Source of the DNA: Streptomyces sp. Je 1-79
Lineage (GTDB): Bacteria; Actinomycetota; Actinomycetes; Streptomycetales; Streptomycetaceae
Direction: 5' to 3'
Length of the DNA stretch: 64,000 nucleotides
NCBI RefSeq assembly: GCF_025195125.1
Contig: NZ_JAMGSL010000014.1
Span: 78,046-142,045 of the forward strand
Shown: piece by piece, positions 16,692-24,074 of the stretch
How positions within the stretch are numbered: position 1 is the stretch's first letter
How the letters are laid out: every line of letters begins with the position of its first letter
Position numbers and translations under genes: made by a program
The notes under the pieces: generated by a model
What the model saw: the letters and a program-made list of their open reading frames with translations, nothing else
Told to the model about the DNA's origin: nothing
Database searches by the model: none

Positions 16692-17394
16692 CCGCCGCCC
16701 GCGCGGCCCGCTCCACGCTCTCCACCCCGGCGTCCTTCGTGACGTGCCCGTCGGACAGGACCGCGACGAGGAACGCCCGCCCGTCGGCCGTCACGCGCCC
16801 CACGCTGTTCACGTCCCACAGACCGGTCGCGTCACGGGGGAGCCATCCGTTCTTCAGCGCCGGACCGTCACCCGCCGCGGAGACACCCCACCCCTGGTCG
16901 GCGACCACGCCTTCCAGGAGCTCCGTGGCATACGCACGGGAATCCCCGGCCAGCGGGGAGTCCGCGCCGAACACCGCCTCCAGCAGCGCCAACCGGTCCG
17001 CGACCGTGGTCTGCGTCAGCCCCCACGCCGTCGCGCCGCTCGTCCGGGACAGCCCGAGCCGGGCGCCGGCCGCGTCCAGACCGCCCGCTCCGCCGATCCT
17101 CTCCCAGAGCGCGGTGGCCGAGGCGTTGTCGCTGCGCCGGATCATGGCGTCCGCGGCCGCCCGTTCGGTGGGTGTCAGCCCCCTGCCCTCGTCCTGCGCG
17201 CGCAGCAGCAGGGCGACGAGGATGTCGAGCTTGACCACGCTGGCCGTGTCGTACGTCCGCCCCTCGCCGCCGTACGAGGCCGAGCGTCCGGTCCCGAGGT
17301 CGAGCACCGCGACCGACAGGGAGGCCCGGCTCCCGGCGAGGACGGGTGCGACCGCCTCCGCGAGGACGGCGTCGAGATCCACTTCCACGGTCAC
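16666..17394 (-). CDS. Serine beta-lactamase-like / penicillin-binding fold hydrolase (class A type)
   Basis: 242 aa. SxxK as SVVK (YDTASVVKLDILVALLL), SDN as RRSDNASATALWERIG, and LKNGWLP in the place of the third KTG box. No signal peptide from the chosen start GTG 17392-17394, which has GGAGGAG upstream; a longer frame starts at 17502 without a recognisable secretion signal. The third motif KNG is a deviation shared by many actinobacterial class A-like 'serine hydrolases' of unknown role, so hydrolysis of beta-lactams should not be assumed. Confidence 0.82.
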   Translation of the reverse strand: MTVEVDLDAVLAEAVAPVLAGSRASLSVAVLDLGTGRSASYGGEGRTYDTASVVKLDILVALLLRAQDEGRGLTPTERAAADAMIRRSDNASATALWERIGGAGGLDAAGARLGLSRTSGATAWGLTQTTVADRLALLEAVFGADSPLAGDSRAYATELLEGVVADQGWGVSAAGDGPALKNGWLPRDATGLWDVNSVGRVTADGRAFLVAVLSDGHVTKDAGVESVERAARAAVSAVGAAL

Positions 17395-17600
17395 GGCGGC
17401 CGTCTCCTCCAGGGTCGGTCGTGCGGCGGCGGGGCCGATGCGTACAGCCCCGCGCGGGCCCGTACGGGACGGCGACCGCGGGCACGACGGCGGGCAGGGC
17501 AAGTCTGGGGCGGGGCAGGGGCCTGACGCCAGGACGCCGCCCGGGTGTGGCCCGCGCCCGCGCCGGCGACCCGCCGGGAAAGCGGCCGTCCGACGGCGGT

Positions 17601-17606
17601 TAGGCT
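17601..17606 (+). promoter_or_regulatory. -10 box for leaderless SseB gene
   Basis: TAGGCT, six bases before GTG 17613, with no ribosome site between. Confidence 0.55.
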
Positions 17607-17612
17607 CGGTGC

Positions 17613-18347
17613 GTGGCGCTCAAGAACATCCCTGACCCCGGTTTCTCCGACGACGACGGAACCGCCGACCCGCGGCTCGCCGAGGCCCTCGCTGCCTGGG
17701 CCGCGGACCGATCCGCCCACGGCCCGGTCCTGGAGGCGCTGCGGCACGCGCGCCTGCTGGTCCCGGTGGTCGCTGTCCTCGGCGAGGTCGAGGAGGACCC
17801 GGAGACCGGTCTGCGCCGCGAGAAGACCAGCGACATGGCCGTGCCCACGCTCACCGCGGGCGACCGGCGGGCGCTGCCGGCGTTCACCTCGATCGCCTCG
17901 CTCGCCCTCTGGGACCCGGAGGCCCGGCCGGTGGCCGTCCCCCTGCACCAGGCGCTCCAGGCCGCCGCGCACGAGAAGGCCGACACCGTCGTCCTCGACC
18001 TGGCGGGCCCCGTCCCGTACCAGCTGACCGGCCCGGCGCTGCTCGCCCTCGCGGAGGGCCGCACGAGCACGGACCCACTGGACGACCCGGCGGTACGGGA
18101 GGCGGTACGCAGCGCGGTCGCGGCCGAGCCCGCCGTCCTCCGCGCCCACCTCGGCCCCGGCGCCGCCGACGGCACGCTCGCGCTCGTCCTGGCCGAGGGC
18201 GCCGCGCCCGCGGAGGCCGCCCAGCGCGTGGCCCGTGCCCTGGCCGCCGACGAAACACTGAGGGCCCGCCTGGTACGCGGCCTCGACCTGGCAATCCTGC
18301 CGGCCACGGCCACGCCTCCGGGCGAGCCCTTCTACGTGAGGAACTGA
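17613..18347 (+). CDS. SseB-family protein
   Basis: 244 aa. SseB N-terminal domain signature (RHARLLVPVVAVLGEVEED, LPAFTSIASLALWDPEARPV) followed by an SseB C-terminal-like half (VVLDLAGPVPYQLTGPALLALA). These domains are widespread in actinobacteria; function is uncertain (the E. coli namesake is not a clear guide). GTG 17613 gives VALKNIPDPGFSDDDG, the usual start in Streptomyces. Probably leaderless and monocistronic; a terminator follows. Confidence 0.88.
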   Translation: MALKNIPDPGFSDDDGTADPRLAEALAAWAADRSAHGPVLEALRHARLLVPVVAVLGEVEEDPETGLRREKTSDMAVPTLTAGDRRALPAFTSIASLALWDPEARPVAVPLHQALQAAAHEKADTVVLDLAGPVPYQLTGPALLALAEGRTSTDPLDDPAVREAVRSAVAAEPAVLRAHLGPGAADGTLALVLAEGAAPAEAAQRVARALAADETLRARLVRGLDLAILPATATPPGEPFYVRN

Positions 18348-18349
18348 TC

Positions 18350-18380
18350 GGGTGCGGGGTCCGGGACGGGCCCCGCACCC
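18350..18380. terminator. Bidirectional terminator between SseB and DUF1844 genes
   Basis: GGGTGCGGGG (18350-18359) pairs with CCCCGCACCC (18371-18380), extended inward by TCC/GGG. It lies between convergent genes; no long T run. Confidence 0.65.
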
Positions 18381-18391
18381 CCGTTGAGGCC

Positions 18392-18760
18392 CTATCCGTA
18401 GACAGGCCCCGTGTACTTCTCGCCCGGGCCCTGGCCCGGCTCGTCCGGGACGAGGGAGGCCTCGCGGAAGGCCAGCTGCAGGGACTTCAGACCGTCCCGC
18501 AGCGGCGCCGCGTGGAAGGAGCTGATCTCCGTCGCGCCGGCGTCGAGGAGCCCGGCCAGCGCGTGGACCAGCTTGCGCGCCTCGTCGAGGTCCTTGTGCT
18601 GCTCGCCGTCCTCGGTGAGCCCGAGCTTCACCGCGGCGGCGCTCATCAGGTTCACCGCGACGGTCACGATGACCTCGACCGCGGGAACCTCCGCGATGTC
18701 ACGGGTCATGTCGTCGAAGTCGGGGGAGTCCGCGGACTCGGTGTGGGGCGTCTCGCTCAT
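18392..18760 (-). CDS. DUF1844 domain protein
   Basis: 122 aa. VIVTVAVNLMSAAAVKLGLT and the DLDEARKLVHALAGLLD helix are the DUF1844 signature; the C-terminus is disordered (DEPGQGPGEKYTGPVYG). Cytoplasmic, unknown function, and typically found upstream of infC in Streptomyces, as here. ATG 18758-18760 preferred; an in-frame GTG two codons upstream is possible. No ribosome site, so probably leaderless. Confidence 0.87.
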   Translation of the reverse strand: MSETPHTESADSPDFDDMTRDIAEVPAVEVIVTVAVNLMSAAAVKLGLTEDGEQHKDLDEARKLVHALAGLLDAGATEISSFHAAPLRDGLKSLQLAFREASLVPDEPGQGPGEKYTGPVYG

Positions 18761-18806
18761 GCCCACACGATATGCCGGGCGGCGTGTCCTCCCCGCCTCG
18801 GTCCTC

Positions 18807-18838
18807 GGTTAGCCATCCCACTCCGACGGTGCTAACCT
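18807..18838 (+). promoter_or_regulatory. infC operon promoter with embedded inverted repeat
   Basis: -35 TTAGCC (18809-18814), 18-base spacer, -10 TAACCT (18833-18838). The same bases form GGTTAGC (18807-18813) and GCTAACC (18831-18837), a perfect 7-base inverted repeat spanning the promoter; possible regulator site. Confidence 0.55.
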
Positions 18839-18844
18839 TGTGTA

Positions 18845-19137
18845 ACGACCGGCCGGACACCTGTGTGCCCGGCCCACAAGTGGAGGCTCCGATCTCCCAC
18901 CTGGCTGCCCTCGCGGGCGGCGGGTCACCGGTCAGGTGGCGCCCATCGTTCCGTACGGACGATGGAGCCGCCCGATGTGCGCCCCGCGGTTCACCGCGGC
19001 GGTGCTCCGGTATTTCCGTGGAGCCCCGCCTGTGTCCCGTCCGGGGCATTTTTCATATCCCGGCGCGGTTGGTCTCAATGTCATAGACATACGCGTCCGT
19101 CCGCCAGGCGGTCGCGTGGTGCTACCGAGGAGGATCC
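18845..19137 (+). promoter_or_regulatory. Long structured 5' leader of infC-rpmI-rplT with candidate attenuator
   Basis: About 290 bases lie between the promoter and infC with no convincing ORF. Structures include CCGCGG-TTCA-CCGCGG (18984-18999) and a terminator-like hairpin GCCCCG (19023-19028) / CGGGGC (19042-19047) followed by ATTTTT (19048-19053), about 85 bases upstream of the start. In other bacteria this operon is autoregulated in its leader by L20 or IF3; that this leader does the same is inference. Confidence 0.55.
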
Positions 19138-19794
19138 ATCAGCGCCGAGCCCCGCATCAACGACCGGATTCGCGTTCCCGAGGTGCGACTTGTCGGCCCC
19201 AGCGGCGAGCAGGTCGGGATTGTTCCGCTTGCCAAGGCCCTGGAGCTCGCACAGGAGTACGACCTCGACCTGGTCGAGGTCGCGGCGAACGCCCGTCCGC
19301 CCGTGTGCAAGCTCATGGACTACGGGAAGTTCAAGTACGAGTCGGCCATGAAGGCCCGTGAGGCGCGCAAGAACCAGGCGCACACGGTCATCAAGGAGAT
19401 GAAGCTCCGGCCGAAGATCGACCCGCACGACTACGACACCAAGAAGGGTCACGTCGTCCGGTTCCTCAAGCAGGGCGACAAGGTCAAGATCACGATCATG
19501 TTCCGTGGTCGTGAGCAGTCCCGCCCCGAGCTTGGCTTCCGGCTGCTGCAGCGGCTGGCTTCGGACGTCGAGGAGCTTGGCTTCATCGAGTCCAACCCGA
19601 AGCAGGACGGCCGGAACATGATCATGGTTCTCGGCCCGCACAAGAAGAAGACCGAGGCCATGGCCGAGGCGCGTGAGGCCCAGGCCGCGCGCAAGGCGGA
19701 GCGTCAGGGCGTCTCGTCCGACGAGACCGCCGAGGCTCCGGCCGAGGAGGCTTCGGCCGAGGCTCCCGCCGAGGCCGAGAACCCCGAGGCGTGA
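19138..19794 (+). CDS. infC: Translation initiation factor IF-3, probable AUC start
   Basis: 218 aa. IF3 N-domain (PRINDRIRVPEVRLVGPSGE), KLMDYGKFKYESAMKAREAR linker, and C-domain (VIKEMKLRPKIDPHDYDTK, MFRGREQSRPELGFRLL), with an acidic Ala/Glu-rich tail. Prevents premature 50S joining and checks the initiator tRNA/start codon. GAGGAGGA (19127-19134) is followed at 19138 by ATC in frame with the conserved N-terminus; the next ATG/GTG candidates either include the ribosome site in the coding region or delete conserved residues (GTG at 19177, the Val of PEVRLV). Like E. coli infC (AUU), a non-standard start would permit IF3 autoregulation. First gene of infC-rpmI-rplT. Confidence 0.9.
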   Translation: MSAEPRINDRIRVPEVRLVGPSGEQVGIVPLAKALELAQEYDLDLVEVAANARPPVCKLMDYGKFKYESAMKAREARKNQAHTVIKEMKLRPKIDPHDYDTKKGHVVRFLKQGDKVKITIMFRGREQSRPELGFRLLQRLASDVEELGFIESNPKQDGRNMIMVLGPHKKKTEAMAEAREAQAARKAERQGVSSDETAEAPAEEASAEAPAEAENPEA

Positions 19795-19913
19795 CCCGAG
19801 GGGCTGCCACCCAGGCAGCCCTGGGCCCCGCCCGGAACCACCAACGAACTGACGCTCCCGGATGTCCGGTGCCTGCACCGGGGGAGCGCCACTGACGAGG
19901 AGATAACGGCGCG

Positions 19914-20108
19914 ATGCCGAAGAACAAGACGCACTCCGGTGCCAAGAAGCGCTTCAAGATCACCGGCTCCGGCAAGGTGCTGCGCGAGCGCGCCGGTAAG
20001 CGCCACCTGCTCGAGCACAAGTCGTCCAAGCTGACGCGTCGCCTCACCGGCAACGCCGAGATGGCCCCGGGCGACGCGGCCAAGATCAAGAAGATGCTGG
20101 GCATCTGA
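19914..20108 (+). CDS. rpmI: 50S ribosomal protein L35
   Basis: 64 aa. MPKNKTHSGAKKRFKITGSG start and LTRRLTGNAEMAPGDAAKIK are diagnostic. Small basic protein of the large subunit. ATG 19914 follows GAGGAG. 119 bases after infC and 107 before rplT, the standard operon order. Confidence 0.97.
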   Translation: MPKNKTHSGAKKRFKITGSGKVLRERAGKRHLLEHKSSKLTRRLTGNAEMAPGDAAKIKKMLGI

Positions 20109-20215
20109 TCTTGATCTCCCGCCCTCGGCGACGAGGGCATCCGGCCAAGACCGGGACCCATCCGATTTCCGGGTCGTGTGAGTACCACCGCGACCCCGCT
20201 ACAAGGAGTTAAGAA

Positions 20216-20602
20216 GTGGCACGCGTCAAGCGGGCAGTCAACGCCCACAAGAAGCGCCGGGCGATCCTCGAGGCGGCCTCCGGCTACCGCGGTCAGCGTT
20301 CGCGCCTGTACCGCAAGGCCAAGGAGCAGGTCACCCACTCCCTGGTCTACAACTACAACGACCGCAAGAAGCGCAAGGGCGACTTCCGTCAGCTGTGGAT
20401 CCAGCGCATCAACGCCGCTGCCCGCCAGAACGGCATGACGTACAACCGCCTCATCCAGGGTCTGAAGGCCGCCAACATCGAGGTGGACCGCAAGATCCTC
20501 GCCGAGCTGGCCGTCAACGACATCAACGCGTTCGCCGCGCTGGTCGAGGTCGCGCAGAAGGCCCTTCCGGCCGACGTCAACGCGCCGAAGGCCGCTGCCT
20601 GA
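20216..20602 (+). CDS. rplT: 50S ribosomal protein L20
   Basis: 128 aa. ARVKRAVNAHKKRRAILEAA and RQNGMTYNRLIQGLKAANIE are diagnostic. Required early in 50S assembly, and in several bacteria the repressor of its own operon through the leader. GTG 20216 follows AAGGAG. A strong hairpin terminator follows at 20626-20661. Confidence 0.97.
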   Translation: MARVKRAVNAHKKRRAILEAASGYRGQRSRLYRKAKEQVTHSLVYNYNDRKKRKGDFRQLWIQRINAAARQNGMTYNRLIQGLKAANIEVDRKILAELAVNDINAFAALVEVAQKALPADVNAPKAAA

Positions 20603-20625
20603 TCTCCAGGCCGCAGATCTTCCGC

Positions 20626-20661
20626 ACCGGACCCGCAGGCCTTCGGGCCTGCGGGTCCGGT
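20626..20661 (+). terminator. Strong hairpin terminator after rplT
   Basis: Perfect 15-bp stem: 20626-20640 pairs with 20647-20661, loop CTTCGG. No T tract, as common in Streptomyces. Confidence 0.8.
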
Positions 20662-20725
20662 CGTGTTCGAAGCCAGGCCGCCAGGCCACGACCCGCCCGG
20701 ACCCCCGAAAAGAGCCGCCGACCCC

Positions 20726-21565
20726 ATGGGTACCCCCGAGCTGATCTCCCCGCGTTCGCCGCGTGTCGTCGCCGCCAGGCGGCTGGCCAAGCGCAACTTC
20801 CGGGGCAAGGACCGTCTCTTCATCGCCGAGGGCCCGCAGGCCGTCCGCGAGGCCGTCGAGCACCGCAGCGGCTCCGGTGAGCCCACCCTCGTCGAGCTCT
20901 TCACCACCGTCGAGGCCGCCGAGCGGTACACCGGGATCGTCGACGCCGCCCGCGCGGCCGGGGCCCGTGTCCACTACGCCGACGCCGCCGTCCTCGCCGA
21001 GGTCTCCCAGACCGTCACCCCGCAGGGCCTCGTCGGTGTCTGCCGCTTCCTCGACTCGCCGTTCGAGGAGATCCTCGCGGCCAAGCCCAAGCTGGTCGCC
21101 GTCCTCGCCCACGTACGCGACCCCGGCAACGCCGGCACCGTCCTGCGCTGCGCCGACGCGGCCGGCGCCGACGCCGTCGTCCTCACCGACGCCTCCGTCG
21201 ACCTGTACAACCCCAAGTCCGTCCGCGCCTCCGTCGGCTCCCTCTTTCACCTCCCGGTCGTCGTCGGCGTCCCGGTCGAGCAGGCCGTCGCCGGTCTGAA
21301 GAGCGCGGGCGTGCGGATCCTCGCCGCCGACGGCGCCGGCCAGGACGACCTCGACGACGAGCTCGACGCGGGCACCATGGGCGGCCCCACCGCCTGGGTC
21401 TTCGGCAACGAGGCCTGGGGGCTCCCGGAGGAGACCCGCGCCCTCGCCGACGCGGTGGTGCGCGTACCGATCCACGGCAAGGCCGAGAGCCTCAACCTCG
21501 CGACGGCCGCCGCCGTGTGCCTCTACGCCTCCGCGCGCGCCCAGCGCCCCCGAACCTCCCGCTGA
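20726..21565 (+). CDS. TrmH/SpoU-family RNA 2'-O-methyltransferase
   Basis: 279 aa. N-terminal substrate-binding domain (RRLAKRNFRGKDRLFIAEGP QAV region) and SPOUT domain with VLAHVRDPGNAGTVLRCADA (motif 1), FGNEAWGLPEE (motif 2) and RVPIHGKAESLNLATAAAV (motif 3), giving the knotted SAM site. Acts on rRNA or tRNA ribose, exact nucleotide unknown. ATG 20726 begins MGTPELISPRSPR. Located between rplT and pheS genes, as in other Streptomyces, consistent with a role in translation. Confidence 0.92.
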   Translation: MGTPELISPRSPRVVAARRLAKRNFRGKDRLFIAEGPQAVREAVEHRSGSGEPTLVELFTTVEAAERYTGIVDAARAAGARVHYADAAVLAEVSQTVTPQGLVGVCRFLDSPFEEILAAKPKLVAVLAHVRDPGNAGTVLRCADAAGADAVVLTDASVDLYNPKSVRASVGSLFHLPVVVGVPVEQAVAGLKSAGVRILAADGAGQDDLDDELDAGTMGGPTAWVFGNEAWGLPEETRALADAVVRVPIHGKAESLNLATAAAVCLYASARAQRPRTSR

Positions 21566-21647
21566 GGGGCTCCAAAGCGTCACCCGCACCTAGTAGGGTG
21601 ACCAACTCGGGGGCCCACTGCGCTACACGGAGGGGTGGGGAACGGGG

Positions 21648-22796
21648 ATGACGGTCGGCACGGACAGTCCCGCACAGGCACGGAGTACCGCGCCCGATGC
21701 CCCGGAGGACCCGGACGGGTCCTCCCGTACGGCATCGGACGGCCCCGGCGTCGACCCCGACGAGCTGCCCGACGGTCTCGTCGTCGCCGACGCCACGGGA
21801 CGCATCGTCTGCTTCAACGCCGCCGCCGCCCGGATCACCTCCGTGGCCCAGGACCAGGCCCTCGGCCTCCCGCTCGAACAGGCGCTGCCCCTGGAGGACC
21901 TCAAGGGCCGCCGCTGGTGGACCCTCACCGACCCGTACGGCGGGCTCGCCACCCGCCGCGGCCAGCCGGAGCGCAATCTGCTCCTGCCGGGCGGCCGCGA
22001 GGTCCTCGTCTCCGCCCGCTACGTCCGCGAGCACCCCACCGGGCCCGTCCGCCGCGTCGTCGTCTCGCTGCGCGGCACCGAGGCCCGGCGCCGTACCGAG
22101 CGCAGCCACGCCGAGCTCATCGCCACCGTCGCCCACGAGCTGCGCTCGCCCCTGACCTCCGTCAAGGGCTTCACGGCGACCCTGCTCGCCAAGTGGGAGC
22201 GGTTCACCGACGACCAGAAGCGACTGATGCTGGAGACCGTCGACGCCGACGCCGGCCGCATCACCCGGCTCATCGCCGAGCTCCTCGACATCTCCCGGAT
22301 CGACTCCGGCCGGCTCGAGGTGCGCCGCCAGCCCGTCGACATCGCCGCCGCCGTCGGCCGCCACATCCAGGCGCACACCACCGGCGGACAGTCCCCGGAC
22401 CGCTTCTTCGTCCGGGTCCGGCCCCAGCTGCCCGACCTGTGGGCCGACCCCGACAAGATCGACCAGATCCTCGGCAACCTGCTGGAAAATGCGGTGCGCC
22501 ACGGCGAGGGAACCGTCACCATCGAGGTGGCACCCACCAGCGCCACCACCGACGGAGAGAAGGGAACGGCGGTCACCGTGAGCGACGAAGGCCCCGGCAT
22601 CCCCGAGGAGTCGATGGGCCGTGTCTTCACCCGCTTCTGGCGGGGGAGCAAGCGCGGTGGCACCGGACTCGGCCTGTACATCGTCAAGGGCATCGTCGAG
22701 GCCCACGGCGGCACCATCACCGTCGGCCGCGCCCCCCGGGGCGGCGCCGAATTCCGATTTATCCTGCCCGTCGGCGCCCCGGCCTATCTCGCCTGA
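21648..22796 (+). CDS. PAS-domain sensor histidine kinase (orphan)
   Basis: 382 aa. No membrane segment. PAS domain ~40-150 (GLVVADATGRIVCFNAAAAR), HisKA with phospho-His in TVAHELRSPLTSVKGF (~170), and HATPase with N box LLENAVRHGEG, G1 DEGPGIPEE, and GTGLGLYIVKGIVEAHGG. ATG 21648 follows GGGG. No response regulator gene adjoins, so the partner is elsewhere. Cytosolic PAS suggests a redox, ligand or small-molecule signal. 138 bases before pheS on the same strand. Confidence 0.92.
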   Translation: MTVGTDSPAQARSTAPDAPEDPDGSSRTASDGPGVDPDELPDGLVVADATGRIVCFNAAAARITSVAQDQALGLPLEQALPLEDLKGRRWWTLTDPYGGLATRRGQPERNLLLPGGREVLVSARYVREHPTGPVRRVVVSLRGTEARRRTERSHAELIATVAHELRSPLTSVKGFTATLLAKWERFTDDQKRLMLETVDADAGRITRLIAELLDISRIDSGRLEVRRQPVDIAAAVGRHIQAHTTGGQSPDRFFVRVRPQLPDLWADPDKIDQILGNLLENAVRHGEGTVTIEVAPTSATTDGEKGTAVTVSDEGPGIPEESMGRVFTRFWRGSKRGGTGLGLYIVKGIVEAHGGTITVGRAPRGGAEFRFILPVGAPAYLA

Positions 22797-22934
22797 CGAG
22801 ATCACCAGCCGCCCGGGCCGCCCACGGGCTCATTCGCGTCCCCGCGCCCCGTTAGACTCGACCTTTGGCACGTTTGCGCCCTTGACGTCGAGCGGGGCCG
22901 CGCCCAAGCCAGCCAAACGGAAGCACGGGAAGAG

Positions 22935-24074
22935 ATGTCCGCACCCAATAAGTCGTACGACCCGGTTGAGGTCGAGGCCTTGAAACCGGAAGAGATCGAG
23001 CGCATGCGGGACGAGGCGCTCGCCGCCTTCGCCGCCGCGGGTGACCTCGACGCGCTCGCGCACGCGAAGGTCGCGCACACGGGCGGCACCTCGCCGCTCG
23101 CGCTGGCCAACCGCGAGATCGGCGCGCTGCCGCCGCAGGCCAAGGCCGCGGCCGGCAAGCTCGTGGGCCAGGCCCGCGGGGCGGTCTCCAAGGCCCTCGC
23201 CGCCCGCCAGGCCGAGCTGGAGGCCGAGCGCGACGCGCGCGTCCTGGTCGAGGAGGCGGTGGACGTCACCCTGCCGTACGACCGGGTCCCCGCCGGCGCC
23301 CGCCACCCGCTGACCACGCTCATGGAGCGGGTCGCCGACGTCTTCGTCTCCATGGGGTACGAGGTCGCCGAGGGGCCCGAGGTCGAGGCGGAGTGGTTCA
23401 ACTTCGACGCCCTCAACTTCGTGCCGGACCACCCGGCGCGCCAGATGCAGGACACCTTCTTCGTCCAGGGAACCTCCGTCGAGGGAACCGCCACCACCGG
23501 CGACGAGTCCGGTGTCGTGCTCCGTACGCACACCTCCCCGGTGCAGGCCCGCACGCTCATCGACCGGGAGCCCCCGGTCTACGTGGTCTGCCCCGGCCGC
23601 GTCTACCGCACGGACGAGCTCGACGCCACGCACACCCCGGTCTTCCACCAGATCGAGCTGCTCGCCGTCGACGAGGGCCTGACCATGGCCGACCTCAAGG
23701 GCACCCTCGACCACATGGTCCAGGCGCTCTTCGGGCCCGACATGAAGACCCGGCTCCGCCCGAACTTCTTCCCGTTCACCGAGCCGTCCGCCGAGATGGA
23801 CATGCTCTGCTACGTCTGCCGCGGCGAGTCCGTCGGCAACCCGGACCGGCCCTGCCGCACGTGCGGCAGCGAGGGCTGGATCGAGCTGGGCGGCTGCGGC
23901 ATGGTCAACCCCAAGGTGCTCGTCGCCTGCGGTGTCGACCCGGAGAAGTACAGCGGATTCGCCTTCGGGTTCGGCATCGAGCGGATGCTGATGTTCCGCC
24001 ACAACGTCGAAGACATGCGAGACATGGTCGAGGGTGACGTCCGGTTCACCCGGCCGTTCGGGATGGAGATCTGA
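22935..24074 (+). CDS. pheS: Phenylalanine--tRNA ligase alpha subunit
   Basis: 379 aa. N-terminal coiled coil (~10-110), class II catalytic core with VFVSMGYEVAEGPEVEAEWF, VLRTHTSPVQARTL (motif 2), and FGFGIERMLMFRHN (motif 3). A Cys cluster CYVCRGE...CRTCG (~298-318) is present as in other actinobacterial forms. Charges tRNA-Phe as an alpha2beta2 enzyme. ATG 22935 follows GGGAAGAG. Overlaps pheT by one base (TGATG). No T-box or Phe-rich leader was seen upstream; a TAGACT -10-like box lies at about 22853. Confidence 0.97.
   Translation: MSAPNKSYDPVEVEALKPEEIERMRDEALAAFAAAGDLDALAHAKVAHTGGTSPLALANREIGALPPQAKAAAGKLVGQARGAVSKALAARQAELEAERDARVLVEEAVDVTLPYDRVPAGARHPLTTLMERVADVFVSMGYEVAEGPEVEAEWFNFDALNFVPDHPARQMQDTFFVQGTSVEGTATTGDESGVVLRTHTSPVQARTLIDREPPVYVVCPGRVYRTDELDATHTPVFHQIELLAVDEGLTMADLKGTLDHMVQALFGPDMKTRLRPNFFPFTEPSAEMDMLCYVCRGESVGNPDRPCRTCGSEGWIELGGCGMVNPKVLVACGVDPEKYSGFAFGFGIERMLMFRHNVEDMRDMVEGDVRFTRPFGMEI

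Noticed and set aside
22797..22934. T-box or Phe-rich leader ORF before pheS
   Set aside because: 138 bases with no specifier-like structure and no run of Phe codons.
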